A DNA stretch of 64,000 nucleotides from Mycobacterium sp. 852002-10029_SCH5224772. Its GTDB lineage: Bacteria > Actinomycetota > Actinomycetes > Mycobacteriales > Mycobacteriaceae. Location: assembly GCF_001667315.1 (NCBI RefSeq), contig NZ_LZHT01000106.1, positions 124,001 to 188,000 on the forward strand, read 5' to 3'. The position numbers were made by a program, and so were the translations under genes. The notes below the pieces were generated by a model. The model made no database searches, was not told the origin of the DNA, and saw nothing but the letters and a program-made list of their open reading frames with translations. How positions within the stretch are numbered: position 1 is the first letter of the stretch; each line of letters starts with the position of its first letter. Positions 1-8,078 of the stretch are shown in pieces.

Positions 1-143
1 CGATGCGCCTCAAATCCGACGGAATCGGCGAATGAAGTCGGATCCGCCAAGCACCAGATCCCAATCCCAGCGGTAACGATCCCTACACCCGCTGTCACGG
101 CGACTAGGTAGATCCGCGCCGGCGTACTCAAGTGATTCATCAT
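1..143 (-). CDS. Small membrane protein, partial (3' end outside window)
   Basis: The N-terminal 47 codons of a minus-strand gene that runs off the left edge. The start is the first of two tandem ATG codons, preceded by a GGAAGG ribosome site about 5 bases upstream. After a short polar segment (MMNHLSTPAR) the protein enters a hydrophobic stretch (residues about 11-32) rich in Val, Ala, Gly and Ile, typical of a membrane segment. It resembles the small mycobacterial membrane proteins that carry an LADP motif after the first helix, but too little is visible to name a family. Function unknown. Confidence 0.55.
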   Translation of the reverse strand, partial: MMNHLSTPARIYLVAVTAGVGIVTAGIGIWCLADPTSFADSVGFEAH

Positions 144-288
144 GCTGCCCTTCCGACAAAACCTTCTTCTCGTCCTTGATCGCTAGACGGAATTGGGCGC
201 CGATATGTGACGGCGGCGCGACGGTACCCGTCGCGTCCGTGCGGCAGACAGTCACCAAAGCCCCCTGCCGAACCGCGGGCCGCGCCCC

Positions 289-435
289 CTATCTCTGACG
301 GATGAACCCGGCGCGCCGGGGCTTGTTTTGCTCGGTCACCTGCGCTTCACGACGGTGGCGCGTCCACCACGTCCGCAAGGTCTCAGCATCGATCGGCGCA
401 GTGGGCTCGTCAAAGGGTGATGGTGCTGTATACAT
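289..435 (-). CDS. Short hypothetical protein, 48 aa
   Basis: A 48-codon minus-strand ORF starting at ATG with GAAGAAGG about 5 bases upstream, a reasonable mycobacterial ribosome site. The product is hydrophilic, with an acidic proline-rich N-terminus and a basic C-terminus containing WWTRHRREAQ. It has no signal peptide, membrane segment or recognised domain. It fills the only sizeable gap between the partial membrane gene and the repeat protein, and its third codon positions are mostly G/C as expected for a real gene. I do not recognise it; a chance ORF cannot be excluded. Confidence 0.45.
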   Translation of the reverse strand: MYTAPSPFDEPTAPIDAETLRTWWTRHRREAQVTEQNKPRRAGFIRQR

Positions 436-551
436 GGCGCCTTCTTCGCTGCAGATTGTAGACGAACGCGTCCACTATTAGCTGTGAGCATACTATGCGT
501 CGCCAAGGGTCGCTATCGTCTACTAAGCGACGAGCCGCAAGTCACATGTTG

Positions 552-863
552 CTATTGGCCGGCCGGCGGACGGCACTCGTTGGCGCCTGGATCCCACCAC
601 CAGCCGTTGTCACACGCGAGCGGTTGGGGTCCGACGCCAAGCGGCCGGCAGACATTGGCCGTCGGGTCCCACCACTGACCGGGGTCGCACGCCAGGGGTT
701 GTGGCCCGACCCCGACCGGTCGGCAGACCTTCCCGGTGGGGTCCCACCACTCGCCGTCGGCGCAGTCGGCCTTGCTGACCGCCGGTGTCACGATCGTCAC
801 GGCTGCCATTGATGCGAACGCCACCATGATGGCGGGAACAAGACGGCGAACGAACGTCCTCAT
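552..863 (-). CDS. Secreted protein with three CxxGxWWDP-CRP repeats
   Basis: A 103-aa protein with a clear Sec signal peptide (MRTFVRRL, hydrophobic core, cleavage likely after the Ala before DCADG). The mature part is almost entirely three tandem repeats of about 25 residues, each with a Cys, a Gly, a WWDP core, a second Cys in VCRP or ECRP and a linker GVGPQPLA. The two Cys per repeat suggest one disulphide per unit, giving a string of small aromatic-rich modules outside the cell. The function is unknown; tryptophan-rich repeats suggest binding to polymer or protein, but that is a guess. It is transcribed away from the toxin-antitoxin pair to its right. Confidence 0.8.
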   Translation of the reverse strand: MRTFVRRLVPAIMVAFASMAAVTIVTPAVSKADCADGEWWDPTGKVCRPVGVGPQPLACDPGQWWDPTANVCRPLGVGPQPLACDNGWWWDPGANECRPPAGQ

Positions 864-954
864 TGCGGGCCTCCCCTCGTGGTATGTGCATCATCGAACC
901 GAGCCCGGCGACGGAGGTCAAGACCATTCGCGGCAATCGCGGGCAGTCAGCTCG

Positions 955-1665
955 TCAACGAGTTTCGGTCGCCGAGTCACGAATGCGGTGGGCTCCAAAG
1001 CGAGTGTCCGGTTGTGGTCTCGGCGCGAGCTCCAGTGCGACCGCGACGACGGGCTTGGCCCAAGCCGGTGTTGAGGTCAAATCGGACGGCCCGATGATGC
1101 GGCCGTGGTCCATGTGCAGCACCAAGACCGGCTTCGGTACCTGCCCGATTTCCGGGTCGGCGGTCGCAGAGTTGTCATATACCCGCAGCTCGGTCAACAC
1201 CGGTAGGAGTCTGACCAGATTGATCAGGCTGTGTCGGTAGCGCCGGCGGACGTCGGCTTCGGAAATATCGTGCCCGCCGGCGCGGACCCGTTGTCGCACC
1301 CGCTCGATACAGGTATCAGCGCTGTCGAGCCCTACATAGAAAACGTGGACCTCGAGCCCACGCTTGGCGGCCTCGGCCAGCAGTCCCGGCATCGTGTTAC
1401 CGCCGAGTGTGGTCTCAAAGGTGAAATCGAGGCCTTGGTCAATCGCCCGCTGCAGCAGTTTTCGACCCTGTTCCCATGCCGCCGCATTGGCCTCGGCCTG
1501 GCCCAATCCGGGGTTGGCCGCGATGATTTCCCGCGCGGCCTCGTCGGGGTTGTAGTACTCACCGCCTTTATCGCGGATCGTCGCCCCGACGACGCTGCTT
1601 TTGCCGGCGCCGTTGACGCCCGCCAACACGTGTATCTGCGCCGGTGGCGTTCTCGTGCGAGCCAT
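955..1665 (-). CDS. Zeta-type kinase toxin (COG4185-like)
   Basis: A 236-aa P-loop kinase of the zeta/COG4185 type. The Walker A GVNGAGKS lies at residues 16-23, followed by an NPDEAAREI element, FETTLGG, and an RVRAGGHDI segment with RYRHSLINL characteristic of this group. Zeta toxins of this fold phosphorylate UDP-N-acetylglucosamine and block peptidoglycan synthesis; COG4185 members are less studied, so the substrate is inferred. The gene begins 12 bases after the stop of the Phd-like antitoxin gene on the same strand, the usual antitoxin-first order. The C-terminal about 40 residues are Pro/Arg-rich and probably disordered. Confidence 0.85.
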   Translation of the reverse strand: MARTRTPPAQIHVLAGVNGAGKSSVVGATIRDKGGEYYNPDEAAREIIAANPGLGQAEANAAAWEQGRKLLQRAIDQGLDFTFETTLGGNTMPGLLAEAAKRGLEVHVFYVGLDSADTCIERVRQRVRAGGHDISEADVRRRYRHSLINLVRLLPVLTELRVYDNSATADPEIGQVPKPVLVLHMDHGRIIGPSDLTSTPAWAKPVVAVALELAPRPQPDTRFGAHRIRDSATETR

Positions 1666-1677
1666 GGGCCGCGCGGA

Positions 1678-2034
1678 TCAGCGCAGCGGCGCGGTGCGTG
1701 CCGCCTTCACCGCGGCGGCGCCCAGTTCCTCCGGCGCGGCGTCGAACGCCGCGGCGACCCCGGCTTTGGCCTTCGGCGTCTGCATGGTGGACAACAGCTC
1801 GTCGAAGCGCTCACTGAGATCGTCGAGCGCGGGTGCCGCGGTTGCGGCCAACGCCTCGAATTCGGCGTACGACAACAGCACGGCCCGGGGCGTGTTGTGC
1901 TTGGTGATCACCACCGCCCCGCTGACCGCGGCCTCGTCGAACACGGTGCCAAACTCGTTTTTGAGGCGGCTGGCGGTCACCGAGGGGACATCGACAAGCT
2001 TGCCGTCGCGGTTGCGGAACGAAACTGTGGACAT
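1678..2034 (-). CDS. Phd/YefM-like antitoxin
   Basis: A 118-aa protein whose N-terminal 70 residues fit the Phd/YefM fold: SVTASRLKNEFGTVFDEA, then GAVVITKHNTPRAVLLSYAE, the latter being the typical strand-turn 'hnkpvavlls' motif. The C-terminal half is alanine-rich and helical, as expected for the toxin-wrapping segment. The start at 2034 is chosen because AAGGAGGGG lies about 6 bases before the ATG. It sits directly upstream of the zeta-like kinase and probably represses the shared promoter. Partnering of a Phd-type antitoxin with a zeta-type kinase differs from the classical epsilon-zeta pair. Confidence 0.85.
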   Translation of the reverse strand: MSTVSFRNRDGKLVDVPSVTASRLKNEFGTVFDEAAVSGAVVITKHNTPRAVLLSYAEFEALAATAAPALDDLSERFDELLSTMQTPKAKAGVAAAFDAAPEELGAAAVKAARTAPLR

Positions 2035-2065
2035 GGCGGTCCCCTCCTTGGTCTGCATCCCCCAC

Positions 2066-2100
2066 TTTAGCTGTTTTGCCTGTTTTGTGCGAAATAGACA
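2066..2100. promoter_or_regulatory. Candidate operator of the toxin-antitoxin operon
   Basis: Just upstream of the antitoxin start are two adjacent 9-base direct repeats, CTGTTTTGC (2071-2079) and CTGTTTTGT (2080-2088), in an AT-richer patch. Tandem repeats in this position are common binding sites for Phd-type autorepressors. The assignment is inferred from position only. Confidence 0.4.
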
Positions 2101-2192
2101 TTTTGTTCGTTTCCGGCGGCAGATGTCCCCGCGCGATGCCTCCGACCGGCACACGCGGGGCCACGACGATCAAGAAGCGACGTCGCTGTAGC

Positions 2193-2759
2193 GTGTCGGC
2201 GGTGAACTCCTTCCGGGTGTATTCCTCTGTCGCGCTCGCGGCCACTGTCGCGGCGACCGTTCTGCTGCTCGCTGGTTCGGGTGCGGCAAACGCGGCCGGC
2301 TCATGCCCAACCGCAGCACCGCAAAACGGTGGAGCGCCTGACTGGACCCTGGCCGGGACCACGGGCAGCGTCGCGGTCACCGGGTCCACGGATACGGCGG
2401 CCCCGCGCGTGACCGTGACGGCACCGTTCAGCGTGACTCAGACCCAGGTGCATACGCTGCGCGCCGGAGATGGGCCGGTGGTCTCGAGCACCGCCAAGGT
2501 CACCGTCTGCTACATGGGCGTCAACGGGCGTGACGGGTCGGTGTTCGACAGCAGCTACGAACGCGGCGCCCCCGTCGACTTTCCGCTTACCGGAGTCGTG
2601 CCAGGTTTCCAGAAGGCCATTGCGGGACAAAAGGTCGGGTCGACGGTCGCCGTCGCGATGGTCCCCGCGGACGGCTATCCCGAGGGTCAGCCCAGCGCCG
2701 GAATCCGGCCGGGCGACACGCTGGTTTTCGCGATCAAGATCCTCAACGCCTCGGGCTAG
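2193..2759 (+). CDS. Secreted FKBP-type peptidyl-prolyl cis-trans isomerase
   Basis: A protein of about 188 aa with an N-terminal hydrophobic export signal ending near ANAAG and a C-terminal FKBP domain. The FKBP signature is visible as VTVCYMGVNGRDGSVFDSSY, then VDFPLTGVVPGF, AIAGQKVGS and PGDTLVFAIKIL. The usual YG near the active site appears as DGYPEG. Such enzymes speed proline isomerisation of exported proteins. The start is uncertain: a GTG at 2193 gives a compact signal peptide, but there is no convincing ribosome site; an ATG at 2136 would add 19 residues. The region between residues 40 and 90 is Thr/Ala/Val-rich with no named domain. Confidence 0.8.
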   Translation: MSAVNSFRVYSSVALAATVAATVLLLAGSGAANAAGSCPTAAPQNGGAPDWTLAGTTGSVAVTGSTDTAAPRVTVTAPFSVTQTQVHTLRAGDGPVVSSTAKVTVCYMGVNGRDGSVFDSSYERGAPVDFPLTGVVPGFQKAIAGQKVGSTVAVAMVPADGYPEGQPSAGIRPGDTLVFAIKILNASG

Positions 2760-2789
2760 GCCGCGCCGCCAAATCCCCTGTGCCGTCGA

Positions 2790-3233
2790 TTAAGCGGTCA
2801 ACGGCGCGAACATCAGCGCGGGATCGATGCCGAGTTGCTGAGCGACGTGCGCGGTGTCCCAATACTCTCGCCAATGAGTGATCGCACCGTCGCGGACCTC
2901 GAAAATCGCTGTGACGTGAAATGTGACGGCCACGCCATTCATCGAGTTCACGTCGACGCGTTCGACGATGACGGTGCCGCTGTCCGACACGATCGTGCGG
3001 AGTTCGCTCCCCTCGATCATGCCGGTTGACAGCGTGTTGTGCTTCTCGAGTTCTGCGCGCGCCGCCTCGCGTCCCCGAACCACCGGAGACAGCGGAACGT
3101 GGAGTTGCCACTCGAAGTCGTCGGCCATGAGCGCGGTCATCGCGTCGATGTTCATGCTTTCGCCGTAAGCGGCATGTATAAAATCGACCACGATCTTCTC
3201 GTTTTCGTTCTTGGTCGCAACACTTTTCGCCAT
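2790..3233 (-). CDS. NTF2/SnoaL-like protein
   Basis: A 147-aa single-domain protein of the NTF2-like alpha+beta barrel superfamily. Typical elements are the N-terminal helix (VVDFIHAAYGESMNIDAMTALMADDFEWQL), a GREAARAELEKH helix, and the C-terminal strand pair VTAIFEVRDGAITHWREYWD. Members include SnoaL cyclases, limonene-epoxide hydrolase and ketosteroid isomerase; the catalytic set cannot be assigned here. It is transcribed in the same direction as the phytochrome gene but 107 bases downstream of it, so co-transcription is possible but not shown. Confidence 0.75.
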   Translation of the reverse strand: MAKSVATKNENEKIVVDFIHAAYGESMNIDAMTALMADDFEWQLHVPLSPVVRGREAARAELEKHNTLSTGMIEGSELRTIVSDSGTVIVERVDVNSMNGVAVTFHVTAIFEVRDGAITHWREYWDTAHVAQQLGIDPALMFAPLTA

Positions 3234-3340
3234 CTCGTCTTCCCTCGGGTGTCAATGTGGGGTTCGCTATTTGTCGAACTGTAGATGGCCGCCATTGAAT
3301 TTGGCGCCATTCCACTGAATGCCAAGTGCCTCGCGACAGC

Positions 3341-5626
3341 TCAGAGACGGCGCAGCGTGATGATGGTGACATCGTCGTCGGTGCGGGCCGACGGCATCGC
3401 CGCCCAGATCTGGGATGCGGGTATGTTCCCCGCGCGAGCGAGGGTCTCGGCCAAGCGATCCAGTCCGTCGTCGATCGCCTCGCCGCGACGTTCCACGAGG
3501 CCGTCGGAATACAAGACCAGCCCGTGTCCGGGCTCGACGGTGAACGTGCTGGGCATATAGGTCACGCCTTTGATGCCAATCGGCGGTGAAAGCATGATCG
3601 GTGCCGGGACGGCCGGTACCGCCGAGTTCGTCAGGTACGGCATCAAGTGGCCCGCGGACGCGGCCTCCACCTCCCCCGAGCCGAGATCGACGCGCGCGGC
3701 GAGGACGGTGGCGAACGCGCCGGGCAGCATGTGCAAACAGAAGTCGTTGAGTTGTTCCAGCGCCTCGGCCGGTGCGGCGCCGGCGAACAACTGCGCGCGC
3801 AGGGCGTTGCGTAACGCGGCCATGGTGCCGGCCGCGGCAATACCATGCCCGGCGACGTCGCCGATCAGCACGATCAGCCGGCCGTCTCGGAGTTCGAACG
3901 CGTCGTACCAGTCGCCGCCGACGTTATCCCCCGCCGCGGGCTCGTAATGCGCTGACAACTGCCAGTTTTCGAGGGTCGGGATCGACTCGGGCAGCAGGCT
4001 GCGCTGTAGCGTCTCGGCCACGCGCAGCGCTCCCCTCGTGCGGCGGTACAGCGATTCGACCAGGTGGCGTCGCAACGCCTCGGCGGATTCGGTCTCGCTC
4101 ACCGTCCACGGTTCGCTGCGACGGTGGACGATCTCGCGCCACCGATCGAACGATTTGCGTGGGCTAAGCCGCGTCTGGTCGCCCTCGCTGTCCGCGATCG
4201 CCTTGTTGTACGGGTCGCCGCCCCAGTCCACCGAGCGCAGCACTTCGCGCCGGAACCAGATGGCGTACTGCCCGTCAGGCAGGTTGAGAGCGAGCGTGCC
4301 GGCGGCCAACTGCGGATCGAGGTCGAGTTCGGGTAGCGCGCGAGACAGGCACTCGCTGCTTGCGATCTCGTCGTTCGCCTCACGCGCCCAGGCGGCGACG
4401 GCAGACACGACCTCCGGCGGCGGAACCGACCCACGCACCCGAAGGTCGCCCTGGATGTTGACGACGACGCCGTCGGCAATCACGAGATCGAGCAGGTCTG
4501 GCGCCCCGAGCAACGCCGCCGACAGCGGCTCGCCGTCGTCAAGCGTGGCGCCGGTGAGCTTGGCCAGCACCGACTGCGCAGCCAGCCGCTTGTGCAGTTG
4601 TTCGTCCTCGAACCGGTCGACAAGCCGCAGCGACAGCGTGGAGCCGAGGAACTCGGCCGCCGCGCGGGTGCCGAACGGGGGCAGATGCGGACCGGCGTAG
4701 TGGTGGCAGGCGATCAGCCCCCATAGCCGGCCCTGCCGCAGAAGTGAGATCGACATCGATGCGTGCACACCCATGTTTTGCAGATACTCGATATGGATGG
4801 GCGAGACGCTGCGCAATGTGGCATAAGTGAGGTCCAGTGGCGTATCGCGTCCGGGGTCGATGCTCGACACCAGTGGTGCGGGCGTGTAGCCGACGTCGGA
4901 AATGAGTCGGATCCAGTTCTTTTCGTACAGTGCACGCGCCTGCGCCGGGATGTCGCTGGACGGGTAGTGCAAGCCGAGGAAGGAGTTGAGGTCCTCGCGT
5001 TTGGACTCGGCGACGACCTCGCCGTTGTACTCCTCGTCGTAGCGGTACACCATCACCCGGTCGAACCCGGTCAGATCGCGGACGGCACGCGCGGCGGTGG
5101 CGTACAACTCGGTCAGCGTGGCGGCCCGGTTCAACAGCTCGACCGCGCCGCGGACCGCCTGATAAGTGTTCGGAAAGGAGAACGGTCGCTGGCCGTAGGC
5201 GATCTCGAGCTCCACCAAGATCACACCACCCGGCTCACGGTGCAGGATGGCGTCGAAAGCTCGTGGCTCGCCGGCGACGTCGATCACGAACTCAAGGGGG
5301 TTGTTTTGGCGCAGGCTGCCGAAGGTCGACGTCGCCTGCTCGACCCGGGCGGCCTGTTCGGGACCGATCAGCGCCGACAGGTGCCGGCCCAAAATGGCGT
5401 CGACGGGGCGGCCGAGCAGGTCGGCCACGTTGGCGCTGACCTGACGCACCTCGAAGGTGTGGTCGCGCACCACCGCGAGCACACCGCGCGGCTGGATGCT
5501 GCCCGGGATGTGGATCGGCTCACGCGCACAGTTGTCGAGGTCTATGGGCGTGCCGACCGGGACGAGATCGTCGATCGGCTGATGCACAGGTATCGACGGT
5601 GGGATGCGCCGCTCGTCGCTGGTCAC
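3341..5626 (-). CDS. Bacteriophytochrome with PP2C/SpoIIE phosphatase output
   Basis: A 761-aa red/far-red photoreceptor candidate. Residues 25-140 form the PAS domain with the bacteriophytochrome signature DNCAREPIHIPGSIQPRG; Cys33 is in the position that binds biliverdin. The GAF domain (about 155-325) keeps the YPSSDIP motif (221-227), LRSVSPIHIEYL with its conserved His, and LWGLIACHHY. The PHY domain (about 340-510) has both tongue motifs, WFRREV (457-462) and PRKSF (489-493). The output (about 530-761) is a SpoIIE-type phosphatase with GGDWYDAF, IGDVAGHG, SAGH, YSDGLVE and TDDDVTI acidic residues. There is no histidine kinase domain. It should dephosphorylate a protein such as an anti-anti-sigma factor in response to light; the target is not in this window. 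A heme oxygenase lies divergently next door. Confidence 0.93.
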   Translation of the reverse strand: MTSDERRIPPSIPVHQPIDDLVPVGTPIDLDNCAREPIHIPGSIQPRGVLAVVRDHTFEVRQVSANVADLLGRPVDAILGRHLSALIGPEQAARVEQATSTFGSLRQNNPLEFVIDVAGEPRAFDAILHREPGGVILVELEIAYGQRPFSFPNTYQAVRGAVELLNRAATLTELYATAARAVRDLTGFDRVMVYRYDEEYNGEVVAESKREDLNSFLGLHYPSSDIPAQARALYEKNWIRLISDVGYTPAPLVSSIDPGRDTPLDLTYATLRSVSPIHIEYLQNMGVHASMSISLLRQGRLWGLIACHHYAGPHLPPFGTRAAAEFLGSTLSLRLVDRFEDEQLHKRLAAQSVLAKLTGATLDDGEPLSAALLGAPDLLDLVIADGVVVNIQGDLRVRGSVPPPEVVSAVAAWAREANDEIASSECLSRALPELDLDPQLAAGTLALNLPDGQYAIWFRREVLRSVDWGGDPYNKAIADSEGDQTRLSPRKSFDRWREIVHRRSEPWTVSETESAEALRRHLVESLYRRTRGALRVAETLQRSLLPESIPTLENWQLSAHYEPAAGDNVGGDWYDAFELRDGRLIVLIGDVAGHGIAAAGTMAALRNALRAQLFAGAAPAEALEQLNDFCLHMLPGAFATVLAARVDLGSGEVEAASAGHLMPYLTNSAVPAVPAPIMLSPPIGIKGVTYMPSTFTVEPGHGLVLYSDGLVERRGEAIDDGLDRLAETLARAGNIPASQIWAAMPSARTDDDVTIITLRRL

Positions 5627-5879
5627 GCGGGCAGCCTAATCGGGTCGGTGAGCAGTAGCAGCCAGACTTCCAAAATTCTTGTCAATTCAGCACCAGTATG
5701 CATTTCCTGGCCGACCGGCCCGACACTGATTTCTCAACGCGCCCAACATATTTCCCTCTCCGATAGCAGTACTCGGCTTTCAGCTCTGCTGGTGTCGGGA
5801 ACTATGCGTCGAGCCTAAGGGCTGTCGACTGTTGCAGTAACCGTCGCCGTCGCAAGCACCGATGTAATCTGAGCAGGTC
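5627..5879. promoter_or_regulatory. Shared divergent promoter region of phytochrome and heme oxygenase
   Basis: A 253-base intergenic region with lower GC than its neighbours. For the heme oxygenase, TAATCT (5865-5870) fits a -10 box 9 bases before the ATG, so the leader would be very short. For the phytochrome, the reverse-strand TAGGCT lies 8 bases before the GTG, which would make it leaderless. No gene is seen inside the gap. Confidence 0.4.
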
Positions 5880-6551
5880 ATGTGCTCGATCGCCCTCTCA
5901 ACAGTCCGCCGGCTGTCGGTTGCGATGAAACAGGGCTCGGCGGCCGAACACGACGCTGCCGAGCAGAGCCCATTCATGTCCGAACTGCTCTCCGGTCGGG
6001 TTACCGCGAAGGGCTATTCCGATTGTTTGCTTCGGTTACGCGTGGTGTACACCGCGCTAGAGGACGCCATGCGCGCCCGCCGTGACGACCCCATGGTTGC
6101 CGCCGTGTACGACCCAGCGTTGGAGCGTCTGACGGCTATCGATGTCGATCTCCAACATTGGCTGCCCGGCGGCACCCGCGAGGTCAACTCCCCCGCGACG
6201 GCGGCCTACGCTGAGCGTCTCGCCTCCCTCACTTGGGGGGGTGCGCTGGTGGCCCACCACTACACCCGCTATCTCGGAGACCTCTCCGGAGGCCGGGGTA
6301 TCGGCAAAATTCTGAATCGCACGTTTGGTCTTGGCGGCGCTGGGCTTGCATTCTATGAATTCCCGATGCGACCTAAACCGTATAAGGACGCTTATCGGGC
6401 TCGCCTTGACGCACTGCGCCCAGGCGCCGGCGAAATCGATCGCATAGTCGGCGAGGTGAAACTCGCCTTCGGTTTGAACCACGCCATGCTCGATGAACTC
6501 GCCGACAATGTGCAAGACCGGTACTTGCTCCCCGATCGCGGTCAGACTTGA
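5880..6551 (+). CDS. Heme oxygenase (biliverdin-producing)
   Basis: A 223-aa protein of the canonical HmuO/HO-1 family. The proximal helix reads KQGSAAEHDAAEQSPFM, with the heme-ligand His at residue 24. The segment SELLSGR followed by VYTALEDAM matches the second helix, and the distal helix carries GDLSGGRG (133-140), the flexible glycine motif above the heme. It opens heme to biliverdin, CO and iron. Its divergent position beside a bacteriophytochrome suggests that it supplies the chromophore, although heme-iron use is an alternative. The 3' end overlaps the convergent SDR gene by 10 bases. Confidence 0.92.
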   Translation: MCSIALSTVRRLSVAMKQGSAAEHDAAEQSPFMSELLSGRVTAKGYSDCLLRLRVVYTALEDAMRARRDDPMVAAVYDPALERLTAIDVDLQHWLPGGTREVNSPATAAYAERLASLTWGGALVAHHYTRYLGDLSGGRGIGKILNRTFGLGGAGLAFYEFPMRPKPYKDAYRARLDALRPGAGEIDRIVGEVKLAFGLNHAMLDELADNVQDRYLLPDRGQT

Positions 6552-7303
6552 TTGAATCCGCCGTCGGCGGTCACCGTGGATCCGGTGGTGAAGCTGGATA
6601 GATCACTCGCCAAAAACACGGCAGCATTGGCGATCTCGATCGGTTCGGCGAAGCGCCCCAACGGGATGGTGGCGATGCGATCGGCGCGGAACTCTTCGAT
6701 GGACGCATCGGGGTCGGTTTGAACGGCCAGCGCGTTGCTGCCCGGGGTGGCGGTGGATCCGGCGACGATGACGTTGACCCGGATGTTGCGGTCGGCGAGC
6801 TCGTTGGCCCAGGCGCGGGCCAGCGACCGCACGGCGGCCTTGGTGGCGGCGTAGATGCTCAGTCCGGTGCGGCCGCGGTCGGCGGTAGTGGAACCCGTCA
6901 GGATGATGGAGGCACCGTTGTTGAGCAGCGGCAGCGCCTTCTGCACGGTGTGCACGACTCCCTTGACGTTGGTGGTCAGCAGCGCGTCGAGGTCATCGTC
7001 GGTGATCTCCCCCAGTGGCGCCACCCTGGTCGCCCCGGCGTTGGCCATCACGATGTCAAGCCCCTTGCCGGCGGACGCGACCTCGGCGTAGAGCCGGTCC
7101 AGGTCATGCGGTATCCCGACGTCGCCGGGTACGGCGGTTGCCCGCGACCCCAATTTGCTTGCCGCGGTGTCGAGTTCGGACTGGCGCCGACCCGTGATGA
7201 AGACCCGTTCGGCGCCCTCGGCAAGGAAACGCGCCGCGGTCGCCAACCCGATCCCGGAATTGGCACCGGTGATGACAGCGGTCTTGCGGTCGAGCAACCC
7301 CAT
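6542..7303 (-). CDS. SDR-family NAD(P)-dependent oxidoreductase
   Basis: A 253-aa classical short-chain dehydrogenase. The cofactor motif TGANSGIG is at residues 12-19, NAG at 88-90, and the catalytic Ser138, Tyr151 and Lys155 (YAATK) are all present. The C-terminal FTTGSTVTADGGF is typical. Substrate unknown. Its last 10 bases overlap the end of the convergent heme oxygenase gene. The lipocalin-like gene lies 34 bases upstream on the same strand, so the two probably form an operon. Confidence 0.9.
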   Translation of the reverse strand: MGLLDRKTAVITGANSGIGLATAARFLAEGAERVFITGRRQSELDTAASKLGSRATAVPGDVGIPHDLDRLYAEVASAGKGLDIVMANAGATRVAPLGEITDDDLDALLTTNVKGVVHTVQKALPLLNNGASIILTGSTTADRGRTGLSIYAATKAAVRSLARAWANELADRNIRVNVIVAGSTATPGSNALAVQTDPDASIEEFRADRIATIPLGRFAEPIEIANAAVFLASDLSSFTTGSTVTADGGFNQV

Positions 7304-7337
7304 CGAGTTCTCCTGACGAGTTCCTTTGCAAAGTATG

Positions 7338-7805
7338 TTATTTGGCCGGTTTTGCCCGCCGCCACAGCAGGACGCCGTGGCGTGGTTTCCCCTTGATGAC
7401 GACCGGCTCGGCGGGGCTCAGCTCCAGGCGGCCGTCGCCGGTCCGGGCGGCGCGGTATTGCGTCCCGCCGACCCAGTTCGGTAGCAGGCTGACGTCGACG
7501 TGGTGGGCGATCACCCCGGTGTCGAGAACGCTGTAAGGGCCGGTGTACGCCAGGTATCCCTTGGCCGCCGCGGCCAATTCGGCGGTGTCGGCTACCTGAA
7601 GGTCACCACGGGCAATCGGTGCGCGGTCCGCGCGCATGATCTGGGCGGACATGTATCCGTCGGCGGTGTACATGATGATGCCGCGGGCGTCGGCGCCCAA
7701 CGGGTAGCGCATATTCGAGCCGTCCAGATCCGAGCTTTGATAGGACTCCAACGTCCAAGCCCCGATGAGGTATTCGCGAAGGTCCTGCGGTGTAAGCGTG
7801 GTCAT
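7338..7805 (-). CDS. Lipocalin-like domain protein
   Basis: A 155-aa protein fitting the short bacterial lipocalin-like family: a start helix LREYLIGAWTLESYQ, then RGIIMYTADGYMSAQIMR, YLAYTGPYSVLD and a C-terminal strand ending in HGVLLWRRA. These proteins form a beta-barrel-like fold and are often found beside oxidoreductases or polyketide genes; a biochemical role is not established. It is the probable first gene of an operon with the SDR gene 34 bases downstream. No signal peptide. Confidence 0.7.
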   Translation of the reverse strand: MTTLTPQDLREYLIGAWTLESYQSSDLDGSNMRYPLGADARGIIMYTADGYMSAQIMRADRAPIARGDLQVADTAELAAAAKGYLAYTGPYSVLDTGVIAHHVDVSLLPNWVGGTQYRAARTGDGRLELSPAEPVVIKGKPRHGVLLWRRAKPAK

Positions 7806-8078
7806 CGGTGGGCCCCTCGGGATTCGATCTGCTGTCGCTACGTGGATGCGTCAGCCGCGTCGCCGACGCCTCGATAATGCCGCGCATCGCCCGTGCTGAC
7901 ACCATCGCCCCCCGAGTGATCATCGGTAGCCGCGCACAACGGCAGCCTCCACCGACCCCGCTGCGGTCAGACTCGTATTGTCTGCAGCATGATCGCCGCT
8001 TTGATCTGGTCGCCGTGGTCAGCGCCCAGCCGCTTGCGGGCGGCCCGCGGGTCCGCACGCTAGGCCCGGTACAGGCGC

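Noticed and set aside
10..258. An 82-codon ORF at the left edge
   Set aside because: It lies over the start of a better-supported membrane protein frame with a ribosome site and a hydrophobic helix.
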